From contig NZ_JANIDX010000004.1 in NCBI RefSeq assembly GCF_026385485.1, forward strand, positions 62,001-126,000: a stretch of 64,000 nucleotides of DNA, in the 5' to 3' direction. Below, in pieces: positions 43,564 to 52,242 of this stretch. Below the pieces are notes generated by a model. The model made no database searches. It was not told the origin of the DNA and was given only the letters and a program-made list of their open reading frames with translations. Made by a program: the position numbers and the translations under genes. The stretch's first letter is position 1, and each line of letters opens with the position of its first letter. This DNA is from Bombella pollinis (GTDB lineage Bacteria > Pseudomonadota > Alphaproteobacteria > Acetobacterales > Acetobacteraceae).

Positions 43564-44331
43564 ATGGCTTCTTATTCCGATTTTGACTCCTCACGGGGAT
43601 ACTCGGCCGCTGCAGCGTTTGATGCTGGTTTGCGCGCTTATATGGTGCGCGTTTATAACTGGATGGCATTCGCTCTGTTTCTAACAGCCGTTACGGCTTA
43701 TGCCGTGGTTCATACCTCTCTGCGGACGTTGTTTTTCCACGTGGTGCAGCGGGGGGACGAGTTTGTATTGGCCCCAACGGGCTTAGGTATGGTGGGGGTT
43801 TTCGCGCCGCTCGCTTTTGTTCTTGTGCTGTCATTTGGGGTTAATCGTCTCTCCCGCTCAACTGCGCAGATGCTTTTTGTGCTCTATAGTGTTGTTATGG
43901 GCATTAGCATGGCCTCTATATTGATGGCCTATACTGGGGCTTCAGTTGTGCGGACCTTCTTTATTACGGCATCGCTTTATGGTGTGATGTCCTTATGGGG
44001 CTATGTCACGAAGCGCTCTCTAATGGGGATGGGCTCTTTCTTAATGATGGGCCTGATTGGTCTTGTTATTGCCTCTCTTGTGGCGCTGTTTATCCCCTCA
44101 CAAGGGATGACAACGGTAATCTCCTTCATCGGAGTGCTGATTTTTGTAGGGTTTACGGCTTACGATACCCAGCGCATTAAATTTTCTTATCAGAGTTACG
44201 CCTCGGCTTTGCCAGCTGAAGCATTGGGGAAGATGAGCGTGTATGATGCGCTCTCTATGTACCTAAATTTTGTTAATCTTTTTCAGTTTCTTCTTCAATT
44301 TACTGGGACGAGATCAGGTGGCCGTGACTGA
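43564..44331 (+). CDS. Bax inhibitor-1/YccA family membrane protein
   Basis: The 255-residue inner-membrane protein has seven hydrophobic segments. I chose the ATG at 43564 (MASYSDFD), preferred over a GTG three codons earlier. Family features include the N-terminal cytoplasmic region, VYNWMAFALFLTAVTAY, SVVRTFFITASLYGVMSLWGY and the C-terminal FTAYDTQRIK with SVYDALSMYLNFVNLFQFLLQ. Escherichia coli YccA modulates FtsH; BsYetJ conducts calcium. The specific role here is unknown. It is monocistronic with its own terminator. Confidence 0.93.
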   Translation: MASYSDFDSSRGYSAAAAFDAGLRAYMVRVYNWMAFALFLTAVTAYAVVHTSLRTLFFHVVQRGDEFVLAPTGLGMVGVFAPLAFVLVLSFGVNRLSRSTAQMLFVLYSVVMGISMASILMAYTGASVVRTFFITASLYGVMSLWGYVTKRSLMGMGSFLMMGLIGLVIASLVALFIPSQGMTTVISFIGVLIFVGFTAYDTQRIKFSYQSYASALPAEALGKMSVYDALSMYLNFVNLFQFLLQFTGTRSGGRD

Positions 44332-44364
44332 CTTTAGAAGAGTCGGAACATTGCATAAAATAAG

Positions 44365-44390
44365 AAAGGGGCCAGAGCTGCCCCTTTTTT
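44365..44390 (+). terminator. Rho-independent terminator after the BI-1 gene
   Basis: AAAGGGGC and GCCCCTTT pair around CAGAGCT and are followed by T6. It lies 33 bases past the stop codon. Confidence 0.92.
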
Positions 44391-44769
44391 GTTGCGATTT
44401 TTTGCGATTAGGAGGATAATGAGAAATTAAAATGCGTAGACTCTATTTTGTAATCTCATTGTGATGACATATAAGGAATGGCGGCTAACTGGTCTTTTTT
44501 GTAAGAAAGACCAGGGGGGTCTCTTTTTTTGTTGAAATTGACCCCTTGTAATCTGGGCCATTCCAGATGATTAAAAGTGGCGACACTGGGGCGTTTGTAC
44601 GTCCTATATTTCATTAAGTACGGGGGGAGGTGTTCCCCCTCGTTGTCAGGATACGAACGGGAAAGGCACATATAAGATGACGACGTTCGATAGCAGTTGT
44701 GCTGTCCTGACTGTGTCAGAAAGTGTTCTGACCCCTTTTGTGGCAGAATAACAGATAGAGGCAGGATCC
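44391..44769 (+). promoter_or_regulatory. Long structured region upstream of cyoA
   Basis: This 379-base stretch has no supported ORF. It contains: a 9-bp hairpin CTGGTCTTT/AAAGACCAG (44489-44514) that shares bases with a second stem AGACC/GGTCT followed by T7 (44508-44530); a perfect GGGGGA/TCCCCC hairpin (44623-44639); and two mutually exclusive hairpins 38-62 bases before the ATG, CTGAC/GTCAG (44707-44719) and GTCAGAA/TTCTGAC (44715-44732) followed by CCCTTTT. Overlapping alternatives suggest attenuation of cyo expression. The segment around 44535-44600, read on the minus strand (GGAATGGCCCAGATTAC, then GGGGTCAATTTCAAC), also recalls the terminal repeats of IS21-family elements, so part could be a relic insertion end. 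Confidence 0.45.
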
Positions 44770-45765
44770 ATGAAAAGACTCTGGCGATTTTTCCCGGCGT
44801 TGCCTGCATTGATGCTGTCGGGCTGTACGGTTGATCTTCTTCAACCCGCAGGTCCGATCGGGGAAGGTAATCGCGACATGATGGTGCTTGAATGGGCCGT
44901 CATGATGTGCGTTGTGGTTCCAGTAATTATTGCGACCCTCATATTTGCGTGGAAGTACCGGGCATCTAATGAGAAGGCCGAATATTTGCGGAACTGGTCA
45001 CATTCAAACAAGATTGAGGTATTTATCTGGGGTGTACCCATCCTCATCATTCTTGTTCTGAGTGGCTTTAACTATTGGAGCACGCATTATTACGACCCGT
45101 ATAAGCCTATCTCTAAAGAGATGCTGGCTAAAGTTGGTGCGCCAAATGCAAAACCGCTCCGTGTGGAAGTGGTCTCTCTGGACTGGAAATGGTTGTTTAT
45201 TTACCCAGATCTCGGGATTGCTACCATCAATGAGCTTGATGTTCCCACAAAGACTCCTCTGGATTTCCGGATTACGTCTGATAGTGTGATGACATCCTTC
45301 TTCATCCCTCAGCTTGGGTCTCAGATCTACAGCATGGCAGGTATGGAGACGCAGCTCCACCTATTAGCAAGCCGTCCGGGTAACTATCAGGGTGAGGCCG
45401 CTCAATATACAGGGCCGGGCTTCTCTGATATGCGCTTCCGCACGATTGCTATGCCCCAAGAGCAGTTTGAGGCATGGGTGCAGAGCGTCCATAACACTGA
45501 AAATCCGTTCGTAGCTAAAGAGGCACTGGACGCACAAACTTACCCGAAATATCAGGCCCCGCCGGCTGTCTCTAACGAGGTAGCACCAAAACCGGCTCCG
45601 GTTCTGTATTTCTCCAACGTGCAGTCCGGCTTGTTTGAGAGCATTGTTGCGAAATACAATGTTGGCAACAATGCCCACGGGAAAGATAGCAAACCTATGG
45701 GTGATATGCCTATGGATACGCATTCTGACTCTCAGATGGCTGCGCCTTCTAATACCGGCATGTGA
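44770..45765 (+). CDS. cyoA: Ubiquinol oxidase (cytochrome bo3 type) subunit II
   Basis: The 331-residue subunit is a lipoprotein (LSGC lipobox, Cys19) with two transmembrane helices (about 39-62 and 86-107) and a periplasmic cupredoxin-like domain starting near VEVVSLDWKWLFIYPDLGIA. As in quinol oxidases, the CuA ligand pattern is absent. The C-terminal tail is polar and methionine-rich (KPMGDMPMDTH). The start is preceded by GAGGCAGGATCC. It begins a four-gene operon; cyoB overlaps or follows within 14 bases. Confidence 0.97.
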   Translation: MKRLWRFFPALPALMLSGCTVDLLQPAGPIGEGNRDMMVLEWAVMMCVVVPVIIATLIFAWKYRASNEKAEYLRNWSHSNKIEVFIWGVPILIILVLSGFNYWSTHYYDPYKPISKEMLAKVGAPNAKPLRVEVVSLDWKWLFIYPDLGIATINELDVPTKTPLDFRITSDSVMTSFFIPQLGSQIYSMAGMETQLHLLASRPGNYQGEAAQYTGPGFSDMRFRTIAMPQEQFEAWVQSVHNTENPFVAKEALDAQTYPKYQAPPAVSNEVAPKPAPVLYFSNVQSGLFESIVAKYNVGNNAHGKDSKPMGDMPMDTHSDSQMAAPSNTGM

Positions 45766-45779
45766 GGACTAATCTAAAG

Positions 45780-47777
45780 ATGCTCGGAAAACTTACCCTT
45801 TCTGCCATACCGTATGATGTGCCGATTCTTGTCGGTACATTTATTGGTGTGGCTGTAATCGGGATTGCCGTGCTTGCGGCAGTCACTTACTTTAAAAAAT
45901 GGGGTTATTTGTGGCGCGAGTGGTTAACCACCGTTGACCATAAGAAGCTTGCCGTTATGTACGTCATCCTCGGCCTTGTCATGCTTGTGCGTGGCTTTGC
46001 TGATGCGGTGATGATGCGTACGCAGCTTGCCCTTGCTTACGCTGGTAACCCCGGTTACCTGCCGCCGCACCATTATGACCAAGTCTTCTCCGCTCATGGC
46101 ACGATCATGATTTTCTTCATGGCCATGGTGATTATGCAGGCTTTGTTCAACTTCGTGGTGCCGCTGCAAATTGGTGCGCGTGACGTTGCATTCCCGCTGA
46201 TTAACTCAATCAGCTTCTATATGACGTTGGTCAGTGCTATCCTCATCAACATCTCCCTGTTTGTTGGTGAGTTCTCCAATGTTGGTTGGCTTGGCTACCC
46301 GCCAGTCTCCGAGTTGCAGTTTAACCCCGGTGTTGGTGTGGATTATTACATCTGGTCTGTGCAGATTTCCGGTATTGGGACGCTGCTTACCGCTGTAAAC
46401 TTCATCACAACGATTGTTAAGCTCCGCGCCCCCGGCATGAAGTGGATGCATATGCCTGTCTTTACATGGACGGCATTCTTCTCCTGCATCATGATCCTGA
46501 CGACCTTCCCGGTTCTGACGGTCTCCATGGCGTTGCTGGCACTGGATCGTTACGTTGGGATGCACTTCTTCACCAATGATGGTGGTGGTAGCGTTATGCT
46601 CTACCTGAACTTGATTTGGTCTTGGGGTCACCCAGAGGTTTACATCCTTATCCTGCCTGCTTTTGGTGTCTTCTCCGAAATCGCAGCAACCTTTTCCGGC
46701 AAGCCGCTCTTTGGCTATGCCACGATGGTTATTGCAACGGGTATCATCACCTTCTTAGGCAGCATTGTGTGGGTGCATCACTTCTTCACAATGGGTGCTG
46801 GGGCAGATGTGAACACCTTCTTCGGTATTATGACGATGTTCATCGCCGTGCCGACAGGTGTGAAAATCTTCAACTGGCTCTTTACCATGTATAAGGGGCG
46901 TGTCCGTTTTGAAGGCCCGATGAACTGGATTGTCGGCTTCATGATCACCTTCTCCATCGGTGGTATGACCGGTGTGATGATGGCGATGCCTGCAGCGGAC
47001 TGGGTGATTCATAACTCCCTCTTTTTGGTGGCGCACTTCCATAACGTGATTATCGGTGGTGTGTTCTTTGGTTATGTTGCTGGTCTGAGCTACTGGTTCC
47101 CGAAGGTCTTCGGCTTTAAGATGCGCGATGTTTGGGGGAAATGGGCGTTCCGTTTCTGGTTCGTTGGTTTCTACGTCTCCTTCATGCCGCTTTATGTCGT
47201 TGGTCTGGAGGGTATGACCCGCCGTATGAACCATTATGACAACCCTAATTGGCATCCTTGGTTGCTGGTGGCTTGTGTTGGTGTGTTCATTTTGGCGGCT
47301 GGTGTGGCATGTCAGGTCATCCAATTTGTTCTCGCAGCGTTTGATGCGGTGAATAAAAAGCCTGATGCGCTAGACCTAACAGGCGATAACTGGGGCTCTG
47401 GCCGTACGCTGGAGTGGTCTTTGCCTTCCCCTGTACCGCATTATAACTTTGCTCGTTTGCCGGTCGTTCGCGGTTTGGATACATTCCATATCGAGAAGGA
47501 GCTGGGTCGCCCAGCACCATTGGCTGAGCTAGAGCCTATCCATATGCCAAAATACTCTGCCGTTGGTCCTGTCCTCGGGGCTTGCGCGCTGGTGATTGGC
47601 TTCGCCCTTGTCTGGCATATTTGGTGGGCTGTGATTGCGGGGCTAGTGGTATCCTTCTTCACTGTGGTTCACCGTAGTGCGAATTTGGATATCGACTTCT
47701 ACGTCCCTGTAGAGGAGATCCGCGCTGATGAAGAAGCTTTTGCCAAGCGGCTTGCCGCTGCTCAGGCAGCAGAGTAA
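45780..47777 (+). CDS. cyoB: Ubiquinol oxidase subunit I
   Basis: The 665-residue catalytic subunit is a heme-copper oxidase that pumps protons while reducing oxygen. I chose the ATG at 45780, because MLGKLTLSAIPYDVPI aligns with the Escherichia coli CyoB start; a GTG at 45762 overlaps cyoA. Ligands: HGTIMIFF (low-spin heme His), WGHPEVYILILPAFG (CuB His and cross-linked Tyr), VWVHHFFTMG (CuB His pair) and LFLVAHFHNVIIGG (heme His residues). The quinol-site residues RGFAD and HHYDQ are present, supporting quinol and not cytochrome c as donor. Whether heme O or heme A is used cannot be seen. Confidence 0.98.
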   Translation: MLGKLTLSAIPYDVPILVGTFIGVAVIGIAVLAAVTYFKKWGYLWREWLTTVDHKKLAVMYVILGLVMLVRGFADAVMMRTQLALAYAGNPGYLPPHHYDQVFSAHGTIMIFFMAMVIMQALFNFVVPLQIGARDVAFPLINSISFYMTLVSAILINISLFVGEFSNVGWLGYPPVSELQFNPGVGVDYYIWSVQISGIGTLLTAVNFITTIVKLRAPGMKWMHMPVFTWTAFFSCIMILTTFPVLTVSMALLALDRYVGMHFFTNDGGGSVMLYLNLIWSWGHPEVYILILPAFGVFSEIAATFSGKPLFGYATMVIATGIITFLGSIVWVHHFFTMGAGADVNTFFGIMTMFIAVPTGVKIFNWLFTMYKGRVRFEGPMNWIVGFMITFSIGGMTGVMMAMPAADWVIHNSLFLVAHFHNVIIGGVFFGYVAGLSYWFPKVFGFKMRDVWGKWAFRFWFVGFYVSFMPLYVVGLEGMTRRMNHYDNPNWHPWLLVACVGVFILAAGVACQVIQFVLAAFDAVNKKPDALDLTGDNWGSGRTLEWSLPSPVPHYNFARLPVVRGLDTFHIEKELGRPAPLAELEPIHMPKYSAVGPVLGACALVIGFALVWHIWWAVIAGLVVSFFTVVHRSANLDIDFYVPVEEIRADEEAFAKRLAAAQAAE

Positions 47778-47786
47778 AGGGAGGCG

Positions 47787-48410
47787 ATGAAAACCATGTC
47801 TTACGACACAACTCACGCATCCGTTGCTCATAACGAGGAGCATGAGCATCATCAGCAGGAAACCACAATTTTTGGTTTCTGGGTCTATTTGATGACGGAC
47901 TGCATCATTTTCGGCACGTTATTTGCCGTTTTTGCATCGCTCTGCCATCATTTTGCTGGTGGGCCAACGGGGAAAGAGCTGTTCGACATCAAGAATGTTG
48001 AGATCGAAACAGCTATCCTGTTGCTCTCCTCTATTACCTACGGCTTCGCGTCTATTAATGCGCATAAGAAGAACAAAGGTGCCGTGTTGGTTTGGCTGTT
48101 GCTGACCTTCATCCTCGGTGTCTCCTTTGTCACCCTTGAGATTAAAGAGTTCCATGAACTCGTAGCTCATGGGGCAGGGCCGGATAAATCCGCCTTCCTG
48201 TCTTCTTTCTTCACGTTGGTGGGGACGCACGGGCTGCATGTCACGATTGGCCTTATCTGGATGTTCATTTTGTTCTTCCAGGTTATGGGCAAGCAGGGGC
48301 TTAGCACTCGGATGCAAACAAAACTGACATGCCTGAGCTTGTTCTGGCATTTCCTTGATATTGTTTGGATTTGCGTCTTTTCCTTCGTCTACCTGGGGAG
48401 TGTTGTCTAA
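47787..48410 (+). CDS. cyoC: Ubiquinol oxidase subunit III
   Basis: The 207-residue protein has five helices and the family segments FGFWVYLMTDCIIFGTLFA, TAILLLSSITYGFA and LVGTHGLHVTIGLIWM, typical of subunit III. A histidine-rich, acidic N-terminus (HNEEHEHHQQE) precedes the first helix. Starts at 47787 and 47796 are both possible; a GGGAGG lies before the first. It follows cyoB by 9 bases and its stop overlaps the cyoD start (TAATG). Confidence 0.96.
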   Translation: MKTMSYDTTHASVAHNEEHEHHQQETTIFGFWVYLMTDCIIFGTLFAVFASLCHHFAGGPTGKELFDIKNVEIETAILLLSSITYGFASINAHKKNKGAVLVWLLLTFILGVSFVTLEIKEFHELVAHGAGPDKSAFLSSFFTLVGTHGLHVTIGLIWMFILFFQVMGKQGLSTRMQTKLTCLSLFWHFLDIVWICVFSFVYLGSVV

Positions 48411-48748
48411 TGAGCGAGAATCATACGACATCGCACGAAGGTGAGAGCCACGGCTCTTACGGCTCCTATATTGTTGGGTTTGTTCTTGCTGTTATCCTGA
48501 CAGTGGCGTCTTTTGCCACTGTCTTGAGCAAGGCCTTCGCCTTCTGGCAGACGATTGCCATTCTTGCTGTGTTGGCGACAGTTCAGGTTGTTGTGCATCT
48601 GGTCTTCTTCCTCCATATGGGGACGAAGAGCTTGTCTCAGCGTCAGAATCTTGCTGCCTTCATCATCACAGTGTTGATGGTTGCAGTGGTGATTGCGGGT
48701 TATCTGTTTGTCCTTTGGGATGCCCAGATGAATATGATGCCCGGCTGA
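48410..48748 (+). CDS. cyoD: Ubiquinol oxidase subunit IV
   Basis: The 112-residue protein has three helices and the subunit IV pattern GSYIVGFVLAVILTVASFA, followed by ILAVLATVQVVVHLVFFLHMG and a last helix ending LFVLWDAQMN. The N-terminus is polar and His-rich (ENHTTSHEGESHGS). The start overlaps the cyoC stop by one base. No cyoE follows; a terminator closes the operon, and heme O synthase is encoded at the left edge of the window. Confidence 0.95.
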   Translation: MSENHTTSHEGESHGSYGSYIVGFVLAVILTVASFATVLSKAFAFWQTIAILAVLATVQVVVHLVFFLHMGTKSLSQRQNLAAFIITVLMVAVVIAGYLFVLWDAQMNMMPG

Positions 48749-48773
48749 TACGCCGTTTCATCTTTCAAGATGA

Positions 48774-48810
48774 GAAAAAGCCGGTGGGGGCCAACTCCAC
48801 CGGCTTTTTA
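48774..48810 (+). terminator. Rho-independent terminator after cyoD
   Basis: AAAAAGCCGGTGG pairs with CCACCGGCTTTTT around a 9-base loop, with A and T runs on either side. It ends the cyo operon 26 bases past cyoD. Confidence 0.92.
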
Positions 48811-48831
48811 TGTCTGGATGATTAGCGTAAG

Positions 48832-48870
48832 AAAAACCCCCGGAGAGTTCAGCTCATCCGAGGGTTTATT
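48832..48870 (-). terminator. Rho-independent terminator after fdxA
   Basis: Read on the minus strand, AAACCCTCGGA pairs with TCCGGGGGTTT around a 12-base loop and ends in a T run. It lies about 21 bases past the fdxA stop, back to back with the cyo terminator. Confidence 0.8.
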
Positions 48871-48890
48871 ATAGGGCGATAAGAGGGGGG

Positions 48891-49223
48891 TTAGTCCTTA
48901 TGAGGCTCCTCAGAGAGCATTTCCCGCTTACCTTCTTTACCGTTCCATTCTTCACGGTCAGCCGGTGGGGTCCCTTTTTGGGTTATGTTAGGCCAAATTG
49001 TGGAATATTTGGCGTTAATCTCCATCCAGTCCGCAGAGCGTTCATCACTATCTGGGAAGATGGCTTCTGCGGGGCATTCAGGTTCACATACGCCGCAATC
49101 GATACATTCATCAGGATTGATGACAAGAAAGTTCTCACCCGCGTAGAAGCAGTCAACAGGGCAGACTTCCACACAATCCATAAACTTGCAGCGCACGCAG
49201 TTTTCTGTGACCACATAGGTCAT
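48891..49223 (-). CDS. fdxA: Seven-iron ferredoxin FdxA
   Basis: The protein is 110 residues from the ATG at 49223 (MTYVVTENC). Two clusters are encoded by CVRCKFMDCVEVCPVDCF and CIDCGVCEPECP, giving one 3Fe-4S and one 4Fe-4S centre as in alphaproteobacterial FdxA. The C-terminal extension of about 45 residues is acidic to mixed (WMEINAKYSTIWPNIT) and normal for the family. It would carry electrons in the cytoplasm to unidentified partners. A longer frame into the intergenic space was rejected. The S4 and helicase genes lie upstream on the same strand. Confidence 0.95.
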   Translation of the reverse strand: MTYVVTENCVRCKFMDCVEVCPVDCFYAGENFLVINPDECIDCGVCEPECPAEAIFPDSDERSADWMEINAKYSTIWPNITQKGTPPADREEWNGKEGKREMLSEEPHKD

Positions 49224-49325
49224 GATTGCCGTCTCCGGTTTGGTGTTACAGGCCAGCCGAACGGCCCCTTTTAAAGATTCCTGCACTGATATGCCGAATG
49301 ATGGGGGGCTTTTGCAAGTCTATTG

Positions 49326-49619
49326 TCAGGAATTACCGCTCTTTTCCTCAAGTTCTTCATAGAGAAGGGCGGCTTCTTTAGCGGGGCCGCGCCGCTCGCC
49401 AAGCTGTATAACGCGCCAAATACAGACCTTTTCGTCCCAGTGGGGGGAGGCAAAACTCACAATATCGCCAATATGGAGGTGTGCGTGGGTTTTATGCGTC
49501 CTTTGGCCATTAATGCGGACACGCCCCTTGCGGATGAAGGTAGCACAAAGGCCGCGCGTTTTGGCAAGCCGCGTGTAATAAAGCCAGAGGTCTAGCCGTT
49601 GATGTGGCTCTGTACTCAT
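49326..49619 (-). CDS. S4-domain RNA-binding protein (Hsp15-like)
   Basis: The 97-residue protein has one S4 domain: QRLDLWLYYTRLAKTRGLC, then FIRKGRVRINGQRTHKTHAHLHIGD. It resembles HslR/Hsp15, which binds stalled 50S subunits with nascent chains. The start codon overlaps the helicase stop (ATGA), so the two RNA-related proteins are coupled. The C-terminal tail (AALLYEELEEKSGNS) is acidic. The exact target is not known in alphaproteobacteria. Confidence 0.92.
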   Translation of the reverse strand: MSTEPHQRLDLWLYYTRLAKTRGLCATFIRKGRVRINGQRTHKTHAHLHIGDIVSFASPHWDEKVCIWRVIQLGERRGPAKEAALLYEELEEKSGNS

Positions 49620-52171
49620 GAGGAGGGGCGTATAGCCCAGTTTTGGAGGGCAGCAAAGGGGGAGTCGGCCACGGCGCGTTGGGGCTTGCGGGTCTTTTTT
49701 GTACGTGTTGGGGCTGTTTTATGTTTATGCGGGCGTCCTAGAATAATGAGGGGCGCAGCAGGCCCATAGCGTGTTTCCTCTAAAGGTTGTGGAGGATGGT
49801 GGGCAATGCCCAGCCCTTTTAGGAGGGCGGGGAGGAGGGCGGATTTCACCCCAAGGGAGGAGGCGAGCGTGGGGGGAATGAGCTGGTTATGGCGGGGTGG
49901 CTTGCCATGAGGGCGAAGGAGACGCAAGAGCGCGTCTAATTTATCGAGTCGTATATGGACAGGGCCGGCATTCTGCCATCCGGGTGGTGGGGTGGGATAA
50001 TCTGCGCTGGGTAGGCAGATAGACCCGGCATGAGGGATGCGATATTCTTGCCTATGCCAGATGGTATGAAGCAGGCTCATCATAGGGAGATAGGCTGGTT
50101 TAAACAGGCGTGGGCAGTAAATAAATTGCTCCCCAATCTGTATACCGTGATGATGGAGGAAGCGTTTTTCTTCGCGCGAGATTGCGCGGTCCTCTGGCAA
50201 GGTTGGTGTTGTGCCGCCATCTTTACGCAAACGATACGCCAAACCGCGTAATGAGGCCGTCTTTTGGAGGTGTGCTTCCATCTGAAAGAAGGGGGCAAGT
50301 GTTTTGCGCAGCAGTGCGTTGATGAGCGTATGAAGATGTTCCTGCACTTGGCGGCTCTGATATGTATCGCGAAACTCCCCCGGTAGAAGCTGGCTATGGG
50401 GGTTAAAGAGGTCCTCGCCACGGGTCAGGCTGGCGATATGCGCGCCTTCCCAATGGATATGCCCAGCCTCTGTGATGTGCAGGGCGGTCATCTCTTGTTG
50501 GAGGAAGTAGCGTATCCGCGCGGGCATTGCGTGGTGGAGGGCGCGTTTGCCTGCTTTGAGGAGCAATGCACTCTCTTGAGGGTCCGCCGTGGCGTCCAGA
50601 TTCATACCAAAACCGGTGATACGGCCAATTTCATGGCCTTCCACAAGGATGCGATTTTGGGGCGTTATGGCATAGAGGGCCTCAACACGTTGCCCGGTGT
50701 CCGAGCGGCGGAGCAGGGCCGTGGCACGTTTATTGACAAAACGTTCTTTCAGCCTCTCATGTAATGTATCAGAGAGACGGTCCTCCACTGTGCGGCAGCG
50801 ATCTTGCCAATGGCGGCTTTGGGGCATCCAGCCTGTCCGAGCGGCGATGTAAGCGCAGACACGCACACCAGAGAGCCTGTGCATGAGCGTATCCATATCG
50901 CCATCCAGCCGGTCAAGCCCGCGTAATTGGCCTTCCATCCACGCAGGGGGGATGCGGTGATGTTTTAAGAGGTCGAGAAATAAACGGCCACAAAGGCGGG
51001 TATGGCTACCATCACCAAGCTTGCGGAAGTCCGGTATCTGGCAGACTTCCCATAGGAGAGTTGTGGCCTTTGTACCGCGTGCAGCAGCGCGAATATCCTC
51101 CATCTGCATCAAGCCGGTGAGGACATCAAGGTCCGAAGCTGTGCGCCCGGTGATGAGGCCGGGGCGTGGGGGTTTGCGCATCAAGCTGTGATACAGCGTT
51201 TCAGGAGAGCTATAATCTAGGGCCGTTTGCCGCCAATAAAGGGCGTGTAATGGCTCAAACTTATGGTCCTCCACAGCCTTGATGAGCTCTTGGCTCATAG
51301 GGGGGCAAGAGCCTGTGGTGCCGAAGGTGCCATCACGCATCCCACGGCCTGCTCGCCCGGTGATTTGAGCCACTTCTTGCGGGGTTAGAGCGCGGGAGGC
51401 AAGGCCATCAAACTTATGCAAGGCTGCAAGGGCAACATGGTCCACATCCATATTCAGGCCCATCCCGATGGCATCAGTCGCTACGAGATAATCAACATCG
51501 CGATTTTGATAGAGGGCGACTTGGGCATTGCGTGTTCTAGGGCTGAGGCGGCCCATAATAATCGCACAGCCCCCGCGCTTTTGGCGGATGGCCTCGGCAA
51601 TGGCGTAAACCTCCGTGGCGGAGAAAGCCACAATGGCAGAGCGTGGAGGTAAGCGTGTGAGATTCACCGGCCCTATATTAGTAAGGTGGGAGAGACGGGC
51701 GCGGGTCTCAATAGTAATGGAGGGGATAAGCTGTTTGAGCAAGCCGCGAATGGTCTCCGCACCGAGGAAGAGCGTCTCTCCCGTCCCTCGCGCATGGAGG
51801 AGGCGGTCGGTGAAAATATGCCCGCGATCAGGGTCCGCAGCGAGCTGGATTTCATCAATAGCGATGAACTCCACTTTGCGGTCCAGCGGCATTGCTTCCA
51901 CTGTGCAAGAGAACCAACGTGCATGGGGAGGGATAATCTTTTCCTCCCCTGTGAGGAGGGCGACATGGCGTTCGCCTTTTAGTTTGACGAGCCGTTCGTA
52001 ATTTTCGCGCGCAAGCAGGCGGAGGGGGAAGCCGATAATCCCACTCTGATGCGCCATCATACGGGTGAGGGCGTAATGGGTCTTACCGGTATTGGTTGGC
52101 CCTAAAATCGCATGAATAAGCCGTGGGGGCTGGCCCGCCGCAGGCATAAAGGAGGAAGAACGTGCTGTCAT
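49616..52171 (-). CDS. SUV3-like superfamily 2 RNA/DNA helicase
   Basis: The protein is 851 residues from the ATG at 52171; the open frame continues to a TTG at 52207. Walker A GPTNTGKT is at 24-31 and the Walker B-type DEIQLA box near residue 100, with VAFSATEVY, a helicase C region with VATDAIGMGLNMDVD and QITGRAGRG. This is the bacterial relative of mitochondrial SUV3, which unwinds RNA for degradation. The last 300 residues are poorly conserved and end in a Lys/Arg-rich tail. It is coupled to the S4 gene and divergent from the aminopeptidase gene. Confidence 0.92.
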   Translation of the reverse strand: MTARSSSFMPAAGQPPRLIHAILGPTNTGKTHYALTRMMAHQSGIIGFPLRLLARENYERLVKLKGERHVALLTGEEKIIPPHARWFSCTVEAMPLDRKVEFIAIDEIQLAADPDRGHIFTDRLLHARGTGETLFLGAETIRGLLKQLIPSITIETRARLSHLTNIGPVNLTRLPPRSAIVAFSATEVYAIAEAIRQKRGGCAIIMGRLSPRTRNAQVALYQNRDVDYLVATDAIGMGLNMDVDHVALAALHKFDGLASRALTPQEVAQITGRAGRGMRDGTFGTTGSCPPMSQELIKAVEDHKFEPLHALYWRQTALDYSSPETLYHSLMRKPPRPGLITGRTASDLDVLTGLMQMEDIRAAARGTKATTLLWEVCQIPDFRKLGDGSHTRLCGRLFLDLLKHHRIPPAWMEGQLRGLDRLDGDMDTLMHRLSGVRVCAYIAARTGWMPQSRHWQDRCRTVEDRLSDTLHERLKERFVNKRATALLRRSDTGQRVEALYAITPQNRILVEGHEIGRITGFGMNLDATADPQESALLLKAGKRALHHAMPARIRYFLQQEMTALHITEAGHIHWEGAHIASLTRGEDLFNPHSQLLPGEFRDTYQSRQVQEHLHTLINALLRKTLAPFFQMEAHLQKTASLRGLAYRLRKDGGTTPTLPEDRAISREEKRFLHHHGIQIGEQFIYCPRLFKPAYLPMMSLLHTIWHRQEYRIPHAGSICLPSADYPTPPPGWQNAGPVHIRLDKLDALLRLLRPHGKPPRHNQLIPPTLASSLGVKSALLPALLKGLGIAHHPPQPLEETRYGPAAPLIILGRPHKHKTAPTRTKKTRKPQRAVADSPFAALQNWAIRPSS

Positions 52172-52242
52172 GGGTGGAATGATCTTGCGTGAATGCGATA
52201 AAAGCAAGACATTATAAGAGTTTTTTGGTGGAATGGTTTTTT

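Noticed and set aside
46755..47324. A 189-codon minus-strand open frame inside cyoB
   Set aside because: It lies wholly within a strongly conserved gene and is rich in His/Thr/Asn from reversed hydrophobic codons.
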